DNA from: Streptomyces sp. CB02959
Lineage (GTDB): Bacteria > Actinomycetota > Actinomycetes > Streptomycetales > Streptomycetaceae
Length of the DNA: 64,000 bases
Assembly (NCBI RefSeq): GCF_002803155.1
Contig: NZ_NNBP01000040.1
Coordinates: 1 to 64,000, forward strand
Direction of reading: 5' to 3'
Below are positions 43,714 to 51,479 of the stretch, piece after piece (the first letter of the stretch is position 1; each line of letters starts with the position of its first letter). The position numbers and the translations under genes are program-made. The notes under the pieces are model-generated. The model saw only the letters and a program-made list of their open reading frames with translations. It was not told the DNA's origin and did not search any database.

Positions 43714-44787
43714 ATGGGGGAACCGATGCGGGCACCGAGCGGTGCGTCGACGGGGGCATCGACGGGCGCACCGGTGGGCGCGCCGACCGCGGCGACCGGC
43801 TCGCTCATCGGGCTGGCGCTCGGTGACGCGCTCGGCTTTCCGACGGAGTTCGACGACGTACCGGCGATCCTCGCCAAGTGCGGGCCCTGGCGGGAGATGG
43901 ACCTGCCCGAGCCGGCCTTCGTCACCGACGACACCCAGATGACCCTGGCACTGGGGCGCGGACTCCGCACGGCCCTGGACGGCGGCGGGCCGCCGACCGC
44001 CGAGACGCTCGCCCCGCCGGTCCGGCAGGAGTACGTGGCCTGGTGGCGCTCGCCCGACAACAACCGGGCACCGGGCGGCACCTGCCTCCGGGCCTGCGCG
44101 CTGCTCGCCGACGCGCACCGGACCTGGGCGGAGGCCAGCCAGATCGGCTCCAAGGGGTGCGGCGCCAACATGCGGGTGGCGCCCCTCGGGCTGGTGCCCG
44201 GACTCACTCCGGGGCAGCGCGCCGGCGCCGCCCAGCTGCAGTCCGCGCTCACCCACGGGCACCCCACCGCGCTGGCCGCCAGCGACCTCACGGCGTACGC
44301 GGTGCGCGCGCTCGCCGCCGGCGCGCGCCCCGCCGAGCTGCCCGGTCTGCTGCGCGCCTACGCCCACGCCCAGCGCACCACCTACCGCGAGGACTGGCTC
44401 GGCGACCTCTGGCGGCGCTCCCAGGACCCGACCCCGACGAGGTTCATCGCCCGCGGCTGGGACGACTGCCTGCGCGTCCTGGACCGGCTGGACGCGGCGC
44501 TGGCCGCACCGGACCGGGAGGCCGACCCGTGCCTGGCCACCGGCGCCGGCTGGATCGCCGAGGAGGCGCTGGCCACCGGCCTGCTGTGCTTCCTGCTCTT
44601 CCCCGACGAGCCGGTCACCGCGCTGCGCCGGGCCGCCTGCACCTCCGGCGACTCCGACTCGATCGCCTGCCTCACCGGCGCCTTCGCCGGCGCCCGGCTC
44701 GGCGCCGGCGCCTGGCCCCGGGAGTGGGCCGCCCGCATCGAGTACCGCACCGAACTCCTGTCCCTCGGGGCGGCCTGGGATGCCTGA
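43714..44787 (+). CDS. ADP-ribosylglycohydrolase family protein
   Basis: The 357-aa product has the all-helical ADP-ribosylglycohydrolase/DraG fold. GSLIGLALGDALGFPTEF (about 29-46) and VTDDTQMTLALGRGL, with the metal-binding TDDT, mark the N-terminal site. CTSGDSDSIACLTGAFAGA (about 310) carries the second acidic pair, although the usual GGDTDT reads SGDSDS. Such enzymes remove ADP-ribose from proteins or nucleic acids or cleave ADP-ribose metabolites. The start is the ATG right after the hairpin. Its stop overlaps the following nucleotidyltransferase gene by eight bases. Confidence 0.9.
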   Translation: MGEPMRAPSGASTGASTGAPVGAPTAATGSLIGLALGDALGFPTEFDDVPAILAKCGPWREMDLPEPAFVTDDTQMTLALGRGLRTALDGGGPPTAETLAPPVRQEYVAWWRSPDNNRAPGGTCLRACALLADAHRTWAEASQIGSKGCGANMRVAPLGLVPGLTPGQRAGAAQLQSALTHGHPTALAASDLTAYAVRALAAGARPAELPGLLRAYAHAQRTTYREDWLGDLWRRSQDPTPTRFIARGWDDCLRVLDRLDAALAAPDREADPCLATGAGWIAEEALATGLLCFLLFPDEPVTALRRAACTSGDSDSIACLTGAFAGARLGAGAWPREWAARIEYRTELLSLGAAWDA

Positions 44788-45595
44788 GACCCCTGTGGCC
44801 GAGGACCGGGACGCGGTCCTGCGGGCGGCCGGACTGCCCGCCGTCGACCTGGCCGCCCTCCTCGCGCAGCAGCGCGATCCGCTGCTCTTCGCCACGGTCT
44901 CCGGCGCCCACCTGTACGGCTTCCCCTCCCGCGACTCCGACGTGGACCTGCGCGGCGTCCACCTGCTGCCGGCCGCCGACCTCGTGGGGCTGCGCGAGCC
45001 GGAGGAGACCCGCACCCTCATGGGGGACCGCGACGGTGTGGAGATGGACCTCGTCACGCACGACCTGCGGAAGTTCGCCCGACTGCTGCTGCGGCCCAAC
45101 GGCTACGTCCTGGAGCAGCTGCTCTCCCCCCTGGTCGTGCACACCACGCCGGTCCACCGGGAGCTGACCGCGCTCGCGCCCGGTCTCCTCACCGCCCACC
45201 ACGCCCATCACTACCGGGGGTTCGCGGGCACCCAGTGGCGGCTCTTCGAGAAGACCGGCGGGCTGAAGCCGCTGCTGTACACCCTGCGGGTGCTGCTGAC
45301 CGGCATCCACCTCATGGCCGCCGGCCGGCTGGAACCCCATCTGCCCACCCTGGCCGGCGGGCCGGACGCACCCGCCTACGTACCGGAACTGATCGCCGCC
45401 AAGGAGGCGGCCGAACACGCACCGGCGGGCGACGTGGTGCCCCCGGACCGGCTGCGCGCCGACGTCGCGGCGCTGCACGCCCGGCTGGACGAGGCCCAGG
45501 CCGCCACCGCGCTGCCGGCGGTCCCGGCCGGCCGGGACGCGCTGCACGACCTGGTCGTCCGGGCCCGGCTGGGCGGCGCCGCGGCCGGCACCTGA
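44780..45595 (+). CDS. Nucleotidyltransferase-domain protein (COG3541/RlaP-like)
   Basis: The 271-aa product carries a minimal nucleotidyltransferase motif, VSGAHLYGFPSRDSDVDLRG (about 41-60), of the GS-x-G-D-x-D type, followed by helices with HDLRKFARLLLRPNGYVLEQL. The family is annotated as predicted nucleotidyltransferases (COG3541), of which the RlaP group is linked to RNA ligases. The exact substrate is unknown. The ATG lies inside the end of the ADP-ribosylglycohydrolase gene, so the two are coupled. It converges, with a 4-bp gap, on a second gene of the same family. Confidence 0.85.
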   Translation: MPETPVAEDRDAVLRAAGLPAVDLAALLAQQRDPLLFATVSGAHLYGFPSRDSDVDLRGVHLLPAADLVGLREPEETRTLMGDRDGVEMDLVTHDLRKFARLLLRPNGYVLEQLLSPLVVHTTPVHRELTALAPGLLTAHHAHHYRGFAGTQWRLFEKTGGLKPLLYTLRVLLTGIHLMAAGRLEPHLPTLAGGPDAPAYVPELIAAKEAAEHAPAGDVVPPDRLRADVAALHARLDEAQAATALPAVPAGRDALHDLVVRARLGGAAAGT

Positions 45596-45599
45596 GCGG

Positions 45600-46307
45600 T
45601 CAGTCCCGCAGGGCCGAGGCGCGGCGGGTGCGGTGCAGGAAGTCCGCGACCCGGGCCCGGTCCGGGCCGACGGGCAGCGGTGAGCCGGGCAGCGCCGCCT
45701 CCGTCTCCGCGGACAGCACCGCGAGCCGGCGCTCCACTTCCTCCCACGGCACCTCGCCGCGGCGCACCGCCAGCAGCTCCTCGCGGGCCGCGCCGACCTC
45801 CAGCCGCAGCACGCCCGTACGGAGCAGGTCGCGGGCGCCGGCCATCATGCGCAGCAGGTGCATCGCCTGCTTCCAGCGGGGCGCGCCGAGCCGTGCGGCG
45901 TCGGCCCGCAGCTGCTTCCGTCGCCCGGCGGCGTAGCGGACGAAGACCTCGTGCACCTCGCGGGAGAGGAACGCGCCGCGCAGGGCGAGCAGCTCCCGGC
46001 CGGTGGCGTCGGCGTGTTCCACGAGCGGGGAGTGCAGGCATTCCAGGGCGGTGGGGTTGGCGCGCAGGGCCAACTCGCAGAATCGTTCCAGCTCCCAGGA
46101 GAACTCCTCCGGGCGCGGCCCTTCCACATGGGTCGGCGGCTTCTCGAACCGCCAGAAGAGCGCGGTGGGCGCGAGATAGACCCCGCGCCGGTCGGTGTCG
46201 CTGGCCTCGGTGGCCAGCCCGAAGGCGCGCGAGCCCATCACACAGGCGTAGACGGTGTGCCCGGTGACGAGTTCATGATCGGAGGGGTCTGCGGGAGCGG
46301 TCGGCAT
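45600..46307 (-). CDS. Second nucleotidyltransferase-domain protein (COG3541/RlaP-like)
   Basis: The 235-aa product shows the same motif as its neighbour, YACVMGSRAFGLATEASDTDRRG (parts: VMGSRAFGLA and SDTDRRG, about 23-41), followed by an SWELERFCELALRANPTALE helix. It is clearly a diverged relative of the 44780 product and faces it tail to tail, so the pair are inverted paralogues rather than a simple tandem duplication. The start is ATG at 46307. It diverges from aroH across 139 bp. Function is unknown; joint action with the ADP-ribosylglycohydrolase is inference from proximity. Confidence 0.85.
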   Translation of the reverse strand: MPTAPADPSDHELVTGHTVYACVMGSRAFGLATEASDTDRRGVYLAPTALFWRFEKPPTHVEGPRPEEFSWELERFCELALRANPTALECLHSPLVEHADATGRELLALRGAFLSREVHEVFVRYAAGRRKQLRADAARLGAPRWKQAMHLLRMMAGARDLLRTGVLRLEVGAAREELLAVRRGEVPWEEVERRLAVLSAETEAALPGSPLPVGPDRARVADFLHRTRRASALRD

Positions 46308-46446
46308 GCCGGGATTGTCGCCGTGCGGGGGCGCCGCCGGCCACCGGATTCCCGGGAGCGCGGGACCCGGCTGTCAGTGGCGCTGGTTACGCTGATCAGT
46401 GCGTACGCGGACGTGTACGCGGCACACGACGCAGGGGAGCAGCAAC

Positions 46447-46809
46447 GTGGCGGTACGGGCCGTGCGCGGAGCCGTCCAGCTGGAGCGGGACGACGCGGAG
46501 CACATGCGGGAGCAGGTCGGCGAGCTGCTCACCGGGATATTGGAGCGCAACGACCTGGTGCCGGACGACCTGATCAGCGTGTGGTTCACCGCCACCCCCG
46601 ATCTGCACAGCGACTTCCCGGCCGCCGCCGCCCGCGCCCTGGGGATCACCGACGTCCCGCTGATCTGCGCCCAGGAGCTGGACGTGGCCGGCGCGATGCC
46701 CCGGGTGGTGCGGGTGCTCGCCCACGTCGAGACCGGACTGTCCAAGGCCGGCATCGCCCACGTCTACCTCGGCGCGGCCGCGGCGCTGCGGAAGGACATC
46801 GCCCAGTGA
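46447..46809 (+). CDS. aroH: Chorismate mutase, AroH class
   Basis: The 120-aa product is the monofunctional AroH-type (trimeric, pseudo-alpha/beta-barrel) enzyme that turns chorismate into prephenate. VRAVRGAVQLERDDAEHM (start), NDLVPDDLISVWFTATPDLHSDFPA (parts NDLVPDDLISVWF and TPDLHSDFPA), PLICAQELDVAGAMPRVVRV and the C-terminal HVYLGAAAALRKD are characteristic. GTG at 46447 with GGGAG upstream was preferred to an ATG 16 codons earlier. The stop overlaps the GTG of tyrA, so the two steps toward tyrosine are coupled. Confidence 0.93.
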   Translation: MAVRAVRGAVQLERDDAEHMREQVGELLTGILERNDLVPDDLISVWFTATPDLHSDFPAAAARALGITDVPLICAQELDVAGAMPRVVRVLAHVETGLSKAGIAHVYLGAAAALRKDIAQ

Positions 46810-47891
46810 GAACCGCACTCGTCATCGGAACGGGCCTGATCGGCACCTCGGCCGCCCTCGCGCTCAGCGCCCGCGGCGTGCAGGTGTACCTGGAGGACCA
46901 CGACCACGCCCAGGCCCTGACGGCCGCCGCGCTCGGCGCCGGCACCGCCGAGCCGCCCCCGGACTCGGTCGACCTGGCCATCGTGGCCGTGCCCCCGGCG
47001 CACGTCGCGGCGGCGCTGGCCGGTGTGATCCGGCGCGGCGGGGCCCGGGCGTACATCGACGTCGCCAGCGTCAAGGGCGGGCCGCGCCGCGAGCTGGAGG
47101 CGCTCGGCTGCGACCTGAGCGGCTACCTCGGCACCCACCCGATGGCCGGCAAGGAGCGCTCCGGGCCGCTGGCCGCGACCGCCGACCTCTTCGAGGGCCG
47201 CCCCTGGGTGCTCACCCCGTCCCCCGGCGGCGACACCGAGGTGCTCAACCTCGCCCTGGAGCTGGTCGCGCTGTGCCGGGCCGTCCCGGTGGTGATGGAC
47301 GCGGACGCCCACGACCGCGCCGTCGCGCTGGTCTCGCACACCCCGCAGCTGGTCTCCAGTCTGGTCGCGGCCCGCCTCAAGGGCGCCGACGAGACCGCCG
47401 TCCGGCTCTGCGGCCAGGGCATTCGCGATGTGACCCGGATCGCCGCCTCCGACCCGGCGATGTGGATCGACATCCTCTCCGCCAACCCCGGGCCGGTCGC
47501 CGACGTCCTGGCCGACGTCGCCGCCGACCTCGACGCCACGGTCCGGTCGCTGCGCTCCCTGGAGTCCGCCGACGACGAGAAGCGCGGCAGCGGCGCGCAC
47601 GGCATCGAGGACGTGCTCCGCCGCGGCAACGCCGGCCGCGAGCGGGTCCCCGGCAAGCACGGCGCCGCCCCGGCCGCCTACGAGATCGTCGCGGTCTACA
47701 TCGGCGACCAGCCCGGTGAGCTGGCCCGGATCTTCGCCGACGCCGGCCGCGCCGGGGTCAACATCGAGGACGTCCGCATCGAGCACGCCACCGGCCAGCA
47801 GGCCGGCTTCATCCAGCTCATGGTCGAGCCGCACGCCGTCCCGGTGCTGACCGCGGAGCTGCGGGAGCGGGGGTGGTCGATCCGGCAGTGA
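46806..47891 (+). CDS. tyrA: Prephenate dehydrogenase
   Basis: The 361-aa product has an N-terminal NAD(P) site VIGTGLIGTSAALALSARG (about 6-24) and the prephenate dehydrogenase motifs YIDVASVKGG, LGTHPMAGKERSGP (about 103-116) and ALVSHTPQLVSSLVAARL. A C-terminal ACT domain (YEIVAVYIGDQPGELARIFA, about 290) probably gives tyrosine feedback control. GTG start overlaps the aroH stop by four bases. It catalyses oxidation of prephenate to 4-hydroxyphenylpyruvate. Confidence 0.93.
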   Translation: MRTALVIGTGLIGTSAALALSARGVQVYLEDHDHAQALTAAALGAGTAEPPPDSVDLAIVAVPPAHVAAALAGVIRRGGARAYIDVASVKGGPRRELEALGCDLSGYLGTHPMAGKERSGPLAATADLFEGRPWVLTPSPGGDTEVLNLALELVALCRAVPVVMDADAHDRAVALVSHTPQLVSSLVAARLKGADETAVRLCGQGIRDVTRIAASDPAMWIDILSANPGPVADVLADVAADLDATVRSLRSLESADDEKRGSGAHGIEDVLRRGNAGRERVPGKHGAAPAAYEIVAVYIGDQPGELARIFADAGRAGVNIEDVRIEHATGQQAGFIQLMVEPHAVPVLTAELRERGWSIRQ

Positions 47892-48034
47892 CACCGTGGA
47901 CGGCGCGCTGCGGGCGAGCCAGTAACCTTGTCCGAGGCCCTGGTCCCCTTCGTCGTACTCCCGCTTGCCGGTCGACGACCGGAGCCGGCGCCCTGGACCG
48001 CGCCCCGTGTGTATCAAGAAAGGTGTTCGTCACC

Positions 48035-48766
48035 GTGGAAACCGCCGACCGGACCGCCCCGGCTGCAGTGATTGTCGCCATCGACGGCCCCGCAGGCACG
48101 GGCAAGTCCAGCACGTCCAAGGCCGTCGCCGGAAAGCTGGGCCTGGGCTACCTCGACACCGGTGCGCAGTACCGCGCGATCACCTGGTGGATGCTGACCA
48201 ACGGCATCGACGTCAACGACCCGGTCGCGGTGGCCGACGCCTGCGTCAAGCCCGTGATCGTCTCCGGCACCGACCCGTCGGCGCCGACCATCACCGTCGA
48301 CGGGATGGACGCCGCCGGCCCGATCCGCAGCCCGGAGGTCACCGCCGCGGTCAGCGCGGTCAGCGCCGTCCCCGAGCTGCGCGCCGTCGTCACCGACCTG
48401 CAGCGCACCATCGCCGCCGAGGCGCCGCGCGGCATCGTCGTCGAGGGCCGGGACATCGGCATAACCGTCCTGCCGGACGCCGACCTCAAGATCTTCCTCA
48501 CCGCCTCCCCCGAGGCGCGGGCGGCCCGGCGCAACGGCGAGCTCAAGGGCACGAACCCCCAGCAGGCGACCGACCTGGCCGCCACCCGCGAGGCGCTGAT
48601 CAAGCGCGACGCCGCCGACTCCTCCCGCAAGACCTCGCCGCTGGCCAAGGCGGACGACGCCGTCGAGGTCGACACCACCGACCTGACGCTGGATCAGGTC
48701 ATCGAGTGCGTGGTCACCCTCATCGAGGGTGTCAGCGCCGAGAAGGCGGGGCGGGACATCCGGTGA
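48035..48766 (+). CDS. cmk: Cytidylate kinase
   Basis: The 243-aa product has the P-loop AIDGPAGTGKSSTSKAVA (about 14-31), YLDTGAQYRAITWWML, the CMP-binding region around DLQRTIAAEAPRGIVVEGRD (about 120) and the lid segment KRDAADSSRKTSPLAKA. It phosphorylates CMP and dCMP. GTG at 48035 is listed; GTG at 48023 is in frame but would sit on the AAAGGTG Shine-Dalgarno. It is the first gene of a cmk-plsC-der run and overlaps the acyltransferase start by four bases. Confidence 0.93.
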   Translation: METADRTAPAAVIVAIDGPAGTGKSSTSKAVAGKLGLGYLDTGAQYRAITWWMLTNGIDVNDPVAVADACVKPVIVSGTDPSAPTITVDGMDAAGPIRSPEVTAAVSAVSAVPELRAVVTDLQRTIAAEAPRGIVVEGRDIGITVLPDADLKIFLTASPEARAARRNGELKGTNPQQATDLAATREALIKRDAADSSRKTSPLAKADDAVEVDTTDLTLDQVIECVVTLIEGVSAEKAGRDIR

Positions 48767-49419
48767 CCGACGGCGGCAACGCGCCGAGCCCCCGCGGCGC
48801 CGCGATCGGCCGGCGGATCGGCATCGGGCTGATGTACGGCCTGTGGAAGCCGCGGGTGCTGGGCGCCTGGCGGGTGCCGGCCTCCGGACCGGTGATCCTC
48901 GCCGTGAACCACTCCCACGGCATCGACGGCCCGATGCTGATGGGCACCGCACCCCGACCGGTGCACTTCCTGATCAAGAAGGAAGCCTTCGTCGGTCCGC
49001 TGGACCCGTTCCTGCGGGGCATCGGACAGCTGAAGGTGGACCGCCAGAGCACCGACCGCAAGGCGATCACCAACGCGCTCGACGTACTGACGTCCGGCGG
49101 AGTGCTGGGAATCTTCCCGGAGGGCACCCGCGGCGAGGGCGACTTCGCCTCTCTGCGGGCCGGCCTCGCGTACTTCGCGGTGCGCTCCGGCGCCCCGGTC
49201 GTCCCGGTGGCGGTGCTCGGCAGCACCGACCGCCTCAGCCGGCTCACCCCGGCCCTGCCGCGGCTGCGCGGCCGCGTCGACGTCGTCTTCGGCGACGCCT
49301 TCGAGGCGGGCGACGGCAGCGGGCGGCGCACCCGTAAGGCGCTCGACGAGGCGACCGTACGGATCCAGGAGCGGCTGACCGCCCACCTGGCACAGGCCCG
49401 GCGCCTTACCGGGCGCTGA
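48763..49419 (+). CDS. Lysophospholipid (1-acylglycerol-3-phosphate) acyltransferase family protein
   Basis: The 218-aa product has the PlsC motifs: H-x4-D in AVNHSHGIDGPML (about 46-58), motif II around FVGPLDPFLRGIGQLKVDR, the FPEGTRGEG motif (about 124-132) and VVPVAVLGS. It has little transmembrane character. It likely acylates lysophospholipid precursors at the membrane. GTG start inside the cmk stop. Cmk, acyltransferase and der in this order are common in actinobacteria. Confidence 0.9.
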   Translation: MTDGGNAPSPRGAAIGRRIGIGLMYGLWKPRVLGAWRVPASGPVILAVNHSHGIDGPMLMGTAPRPVHFLIKKEAFVGPLDPFLRGIGQLKVDRQSTDRKAITNALDVLTSGGVLGIFPEGTRGEGDFASLRAGLAYFAVRSGAPVVPVAVLGSTDRLSRLTPALPRLRGRVDVVFGDAFEAGDGSGRRTRKALDEATVRIQERLTAHLAQARRLTGR

Positions 49420-49489
49420 CCGACACTTGAGCAGTGGGCCCTCCCCAGAGCGGCCCACCGACCACATGGATGAACGAGGAACGGACTTC

Positions 49490-50962
49490 ATGAACGACCA
49501 GATCCCCACCGGCGACGAGCACGGTGCGCTTGGCGACGCCGAGTACGCGGAGTTCATGGAGCTCGCCGCGGAAGAGGGCTTCGACCTGGGGGAGGTCGAG
49601 GGCGACATCGCCGCGGCCGGCCACGGCCCGCTCCCGGTGCTCGCCGTCATCGGCCGCCCCAATGTCGGCAAGTCGACCCTGGTGAACCGCATCATCGGCC
49701 GCCGCGAGGCGGTCGTCGAGGACCGGCCGGGCGTCACCCGCGACCGGGTCACCTACGAGGCCGACTGGAACGGCCGCCGCTTCAAGGTCGTCGACACCGG
49801 CGGCTGGGAGCAGGACGTCCTCGGCATCGACGCGTCCGTGGCGATGCAGGCCGAGTTCGCCATCGAGGCCGCCGACGCGGTGGTCTTCGTGGTGGACGCC
49901 AAGGTCGGCGCCACCGACACCGACGAGGCCGTGGTCAAGCTGCTGCGCCGCGCCGGCAAGCCCGTCGTCCTGGTCGCCAACAAGGTCGACGGCCAGTCCG
50001 GCGAGGCCGACGCGGCGATGCTGTGGTCGCTGGGCCTGGGCGAGCCGCACCCGATCTCCGCGCTGCACGGCCGGGGCACCGGCGACATGCTCGACGCGGC
50101 GCTGGAGGCGCTCCCCGAGGCGCCCGCGCAGACCTTCGGCACGGCCGTCGGCGGCCCCCGCCGGATCGCCCTGATCGGCCGCCCGAACGTCGGCAAGTCG
50201 TCGCTGCTGAACAAGCTCGCCCGCGAGGAGCGGGTGGTCGTCAACGAACTCGCCGGCACCACCCGCGACCCGGTCGACGAGCTGATCGAACTGGGCGGCA
50301 AGACCTGGAAGTTCGTGGACACCGCCGGCATCCGCCGCCGGGTGCACCTCCAGGAGGGCGCCGACTACTACGCCTCGCTGCGCACCGCGGCGGCCGTGGA
50401 GAAGGCCGAGGTCGCGGTCGTCCTGATCGACGCGGGGGAGTCCATCAGCGTCCAGGACCAGCGGATCATCACGATGGCCGTGGAGGCCGGGCGGGCCCTG
50501 GTCATCGCCTACAACAAGTGGGACAACCTCGACGAGGAGCGCCGCTTCTACCTGGAGCGCGAGATCGAGCGGGACCTCGTCCAGATCCCCTGGGCGATGC
50601 GGGTCAACGTCTCCGCGCGCACCGGCCGTCACATGGACAAGCTCGTGCCGGCCATCGAGACCGCGCTGGCCGGCTGGGAGACCCGGATCCCCACCGGGCG
50701 GCTGAACGCCTTCCTCGGCGAGATCGTGTCCTCCCACCCGCACCCCATCCGCGGCGGCAAGCAGCCCCGGATCCTCTTCGGTACCCAGGCCGGCACCAAG
50801 CCGCCGCGCTTCGTGCTCTTCGCCTCGGGCTTCCTGGAGGCGGGCTACCGCCGCTTCGTCGAGCGCCGGCTGCGCGAGGAGTTCGGCTTCGAAGGGACGC
50901 CGATCCACATCTCGGTGCGGGTCCGCGAGAAGCGCGGCACCAACAAGGCCAAGAAGAAGTAA
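49490..50962 (+). CDS. der: Ribosome-assembly GTPase Der (EngA)
   Basis: The 490-aa product has an acidic N-terminal extension of about 50 residues and two tandem GTPase domains. The first has VIGRPNVGKSTLVNRIIG (about 56), DTGGWEQD and NKVD; the second has LIGRPNVGKSSLLNKLAR (about 228), DTAGIRRR and NKWD. A KH-like C-terminal domain follows, ending in a Lys-rich tail. Der acts in maturation of the 50S subunit. The ATG was chosen because GAGGA lies nine bases upstream; ATG at 49466 is in frame. Confidence 0.95.
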   Translation: MNDQIPTGDEHGALGDAEYAEFMELAAEEGFDLGEVEGDIAAAGHGPLPVLAVIGRPNVGKSTLVNRIIGRREAVVEDRPGVTRDRVTYEADWNGRRFKVVDTGGWEQDVLGIDASVAMQAEFAIEAADAVVFVVDAKVGATDTDEAVVKLLRRAGKPVVLVANKVDGQSGEADAAMLWSLGLGEPHPISALHGRGTGDMLDAALEALPEAPAQTFGTAVGGPRRIALIGRPNVGKSSLLNKLAREERVVVNELAGTTRDPVDELIELGGKTWKFVDTAGIRRRVHLQEGADYYASLRTAAAVEKAEVAVVLIDAGESISVQDQRIITMAVEAGRALVIAYNKWDNLDEERRFYLEREIERDLVQIPWAMRVNVSARTGRHMDKLVPAIETALAGWETRIPTGRLNAFLGEIVSSHPHPIRGGKQPRILFGTQAGTKPPRFVLFASGFLEAGYRRFVERRLREEFGFEGTPIHISVRVREKRGTNKAKKK

Positions 50963-50974
50963 CCGCGGCCCGGT

Positions 50975-51003
50975 CCGCGGGCGGCTCCCCACTCCGCCCG
51001 CGG
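50975..51003. terminator. Hairpin between der and converging gene
   Basis: A perfect 10-bp stem CCGCGGGCGG (50975-50984 with 50994-51003) with a 9-nt loop lies just after the der stop and before the stop of the minus-strand gene. Confidence 0.55.
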
Positions 51004-51017
51004 CGGTCCGGCCCCGG

Positions 51018-51365
51018 TCAGCGGCCGCCGTGGGGGCGCGAGCCGTCCCGCTGCCCCGGCGGCAGGGCGGCCGGAAGCTGGCTCCGCGGCCGGAACGGCT
51101 GCCGGCCCACCACCTCCCACTGCCCCGGCGACGCCGCACCGCGGCCCCAGTTGCCGCCGCGCAGCGCTTCCGGCACCTCCGGTTCGTCCGTACGGTCCCC
51201 GGGCAGTGCCCGGAAGGCGCGGCGGTACTCGGCGTACAGCGCGTCGTAGATCGGCGTGGCCGAACCGCGGTCGGCGCCGCGCGGCGTCCCGTGGTCGCGG
51301 GCCGGTCGCATGCCGGGGATGGGGTGGGGGAAGTGGGCGCGGGGGGAGGGGTCGTATGCGTGCAC
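51018..51365 (-). CDS. Small conserved hypothetical protein
   Basis: The 115-aa product is unrecognised. Its middle contains a helix-forming segment ATPIYDALYAEYRRAFRALPGD (in parts ATPIYDALYAEYRR and AFRALPGD), the part most likely to be conserved, flanked by disordered Pro/Arg/Gly-rich ends. There is no signal peptide or membrane segment. GTG at 51365 is listed without a good Shine-Dalgarno; ATG at 51311 is an alternative start that keeps the conserved part. It converges on der. Confidence 0.6.
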   Translation of the reverse strand: MHAYDPSPRAHFPHPIPGMRPARDHGTPRGADRGSATPIYDALYAEYRRAFRALPGDRTDEPEVPEALRGGNWGRGAASPGQWEVVGRQPFRPRSQLPAALPPGQRDGSRPHGGR

Positions 51366-51419
51366 GTAGGTGCAACGACCCCGATGCTCACGGGATGCGG
51401 CTTTCGGGGGGAAATGGCT

Positions 51420-51466
51420 GATCGCGGGTGCAATCCCGCCCCGTTGGCGGTCATGCTCCCGCGATC
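51420..51466. repeat. Inverted repeat downstream of the 51480 gene
   Basis: GATCGCGGG (51420-51428) and CCCGCGATC (51458-51466) are perfect 9-bp arms around 29 nt, with a smaller hairpin GCGGG-TGCAAT-CCCGC inside. It follows the stop of the minus-strand gene by 13 bp and may be its terminator. Confidence 0.45.
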
Positions 51467-51479
51467 GGGGGACGGACGG

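Noticed and set aside
44780..46307. Tail-to-tail nucleotidyltransferase pair as a recent inverted duplication
   Set aside because: The products share only the active-site motif and general helix pattern and differ in length, so they are old paralogues.
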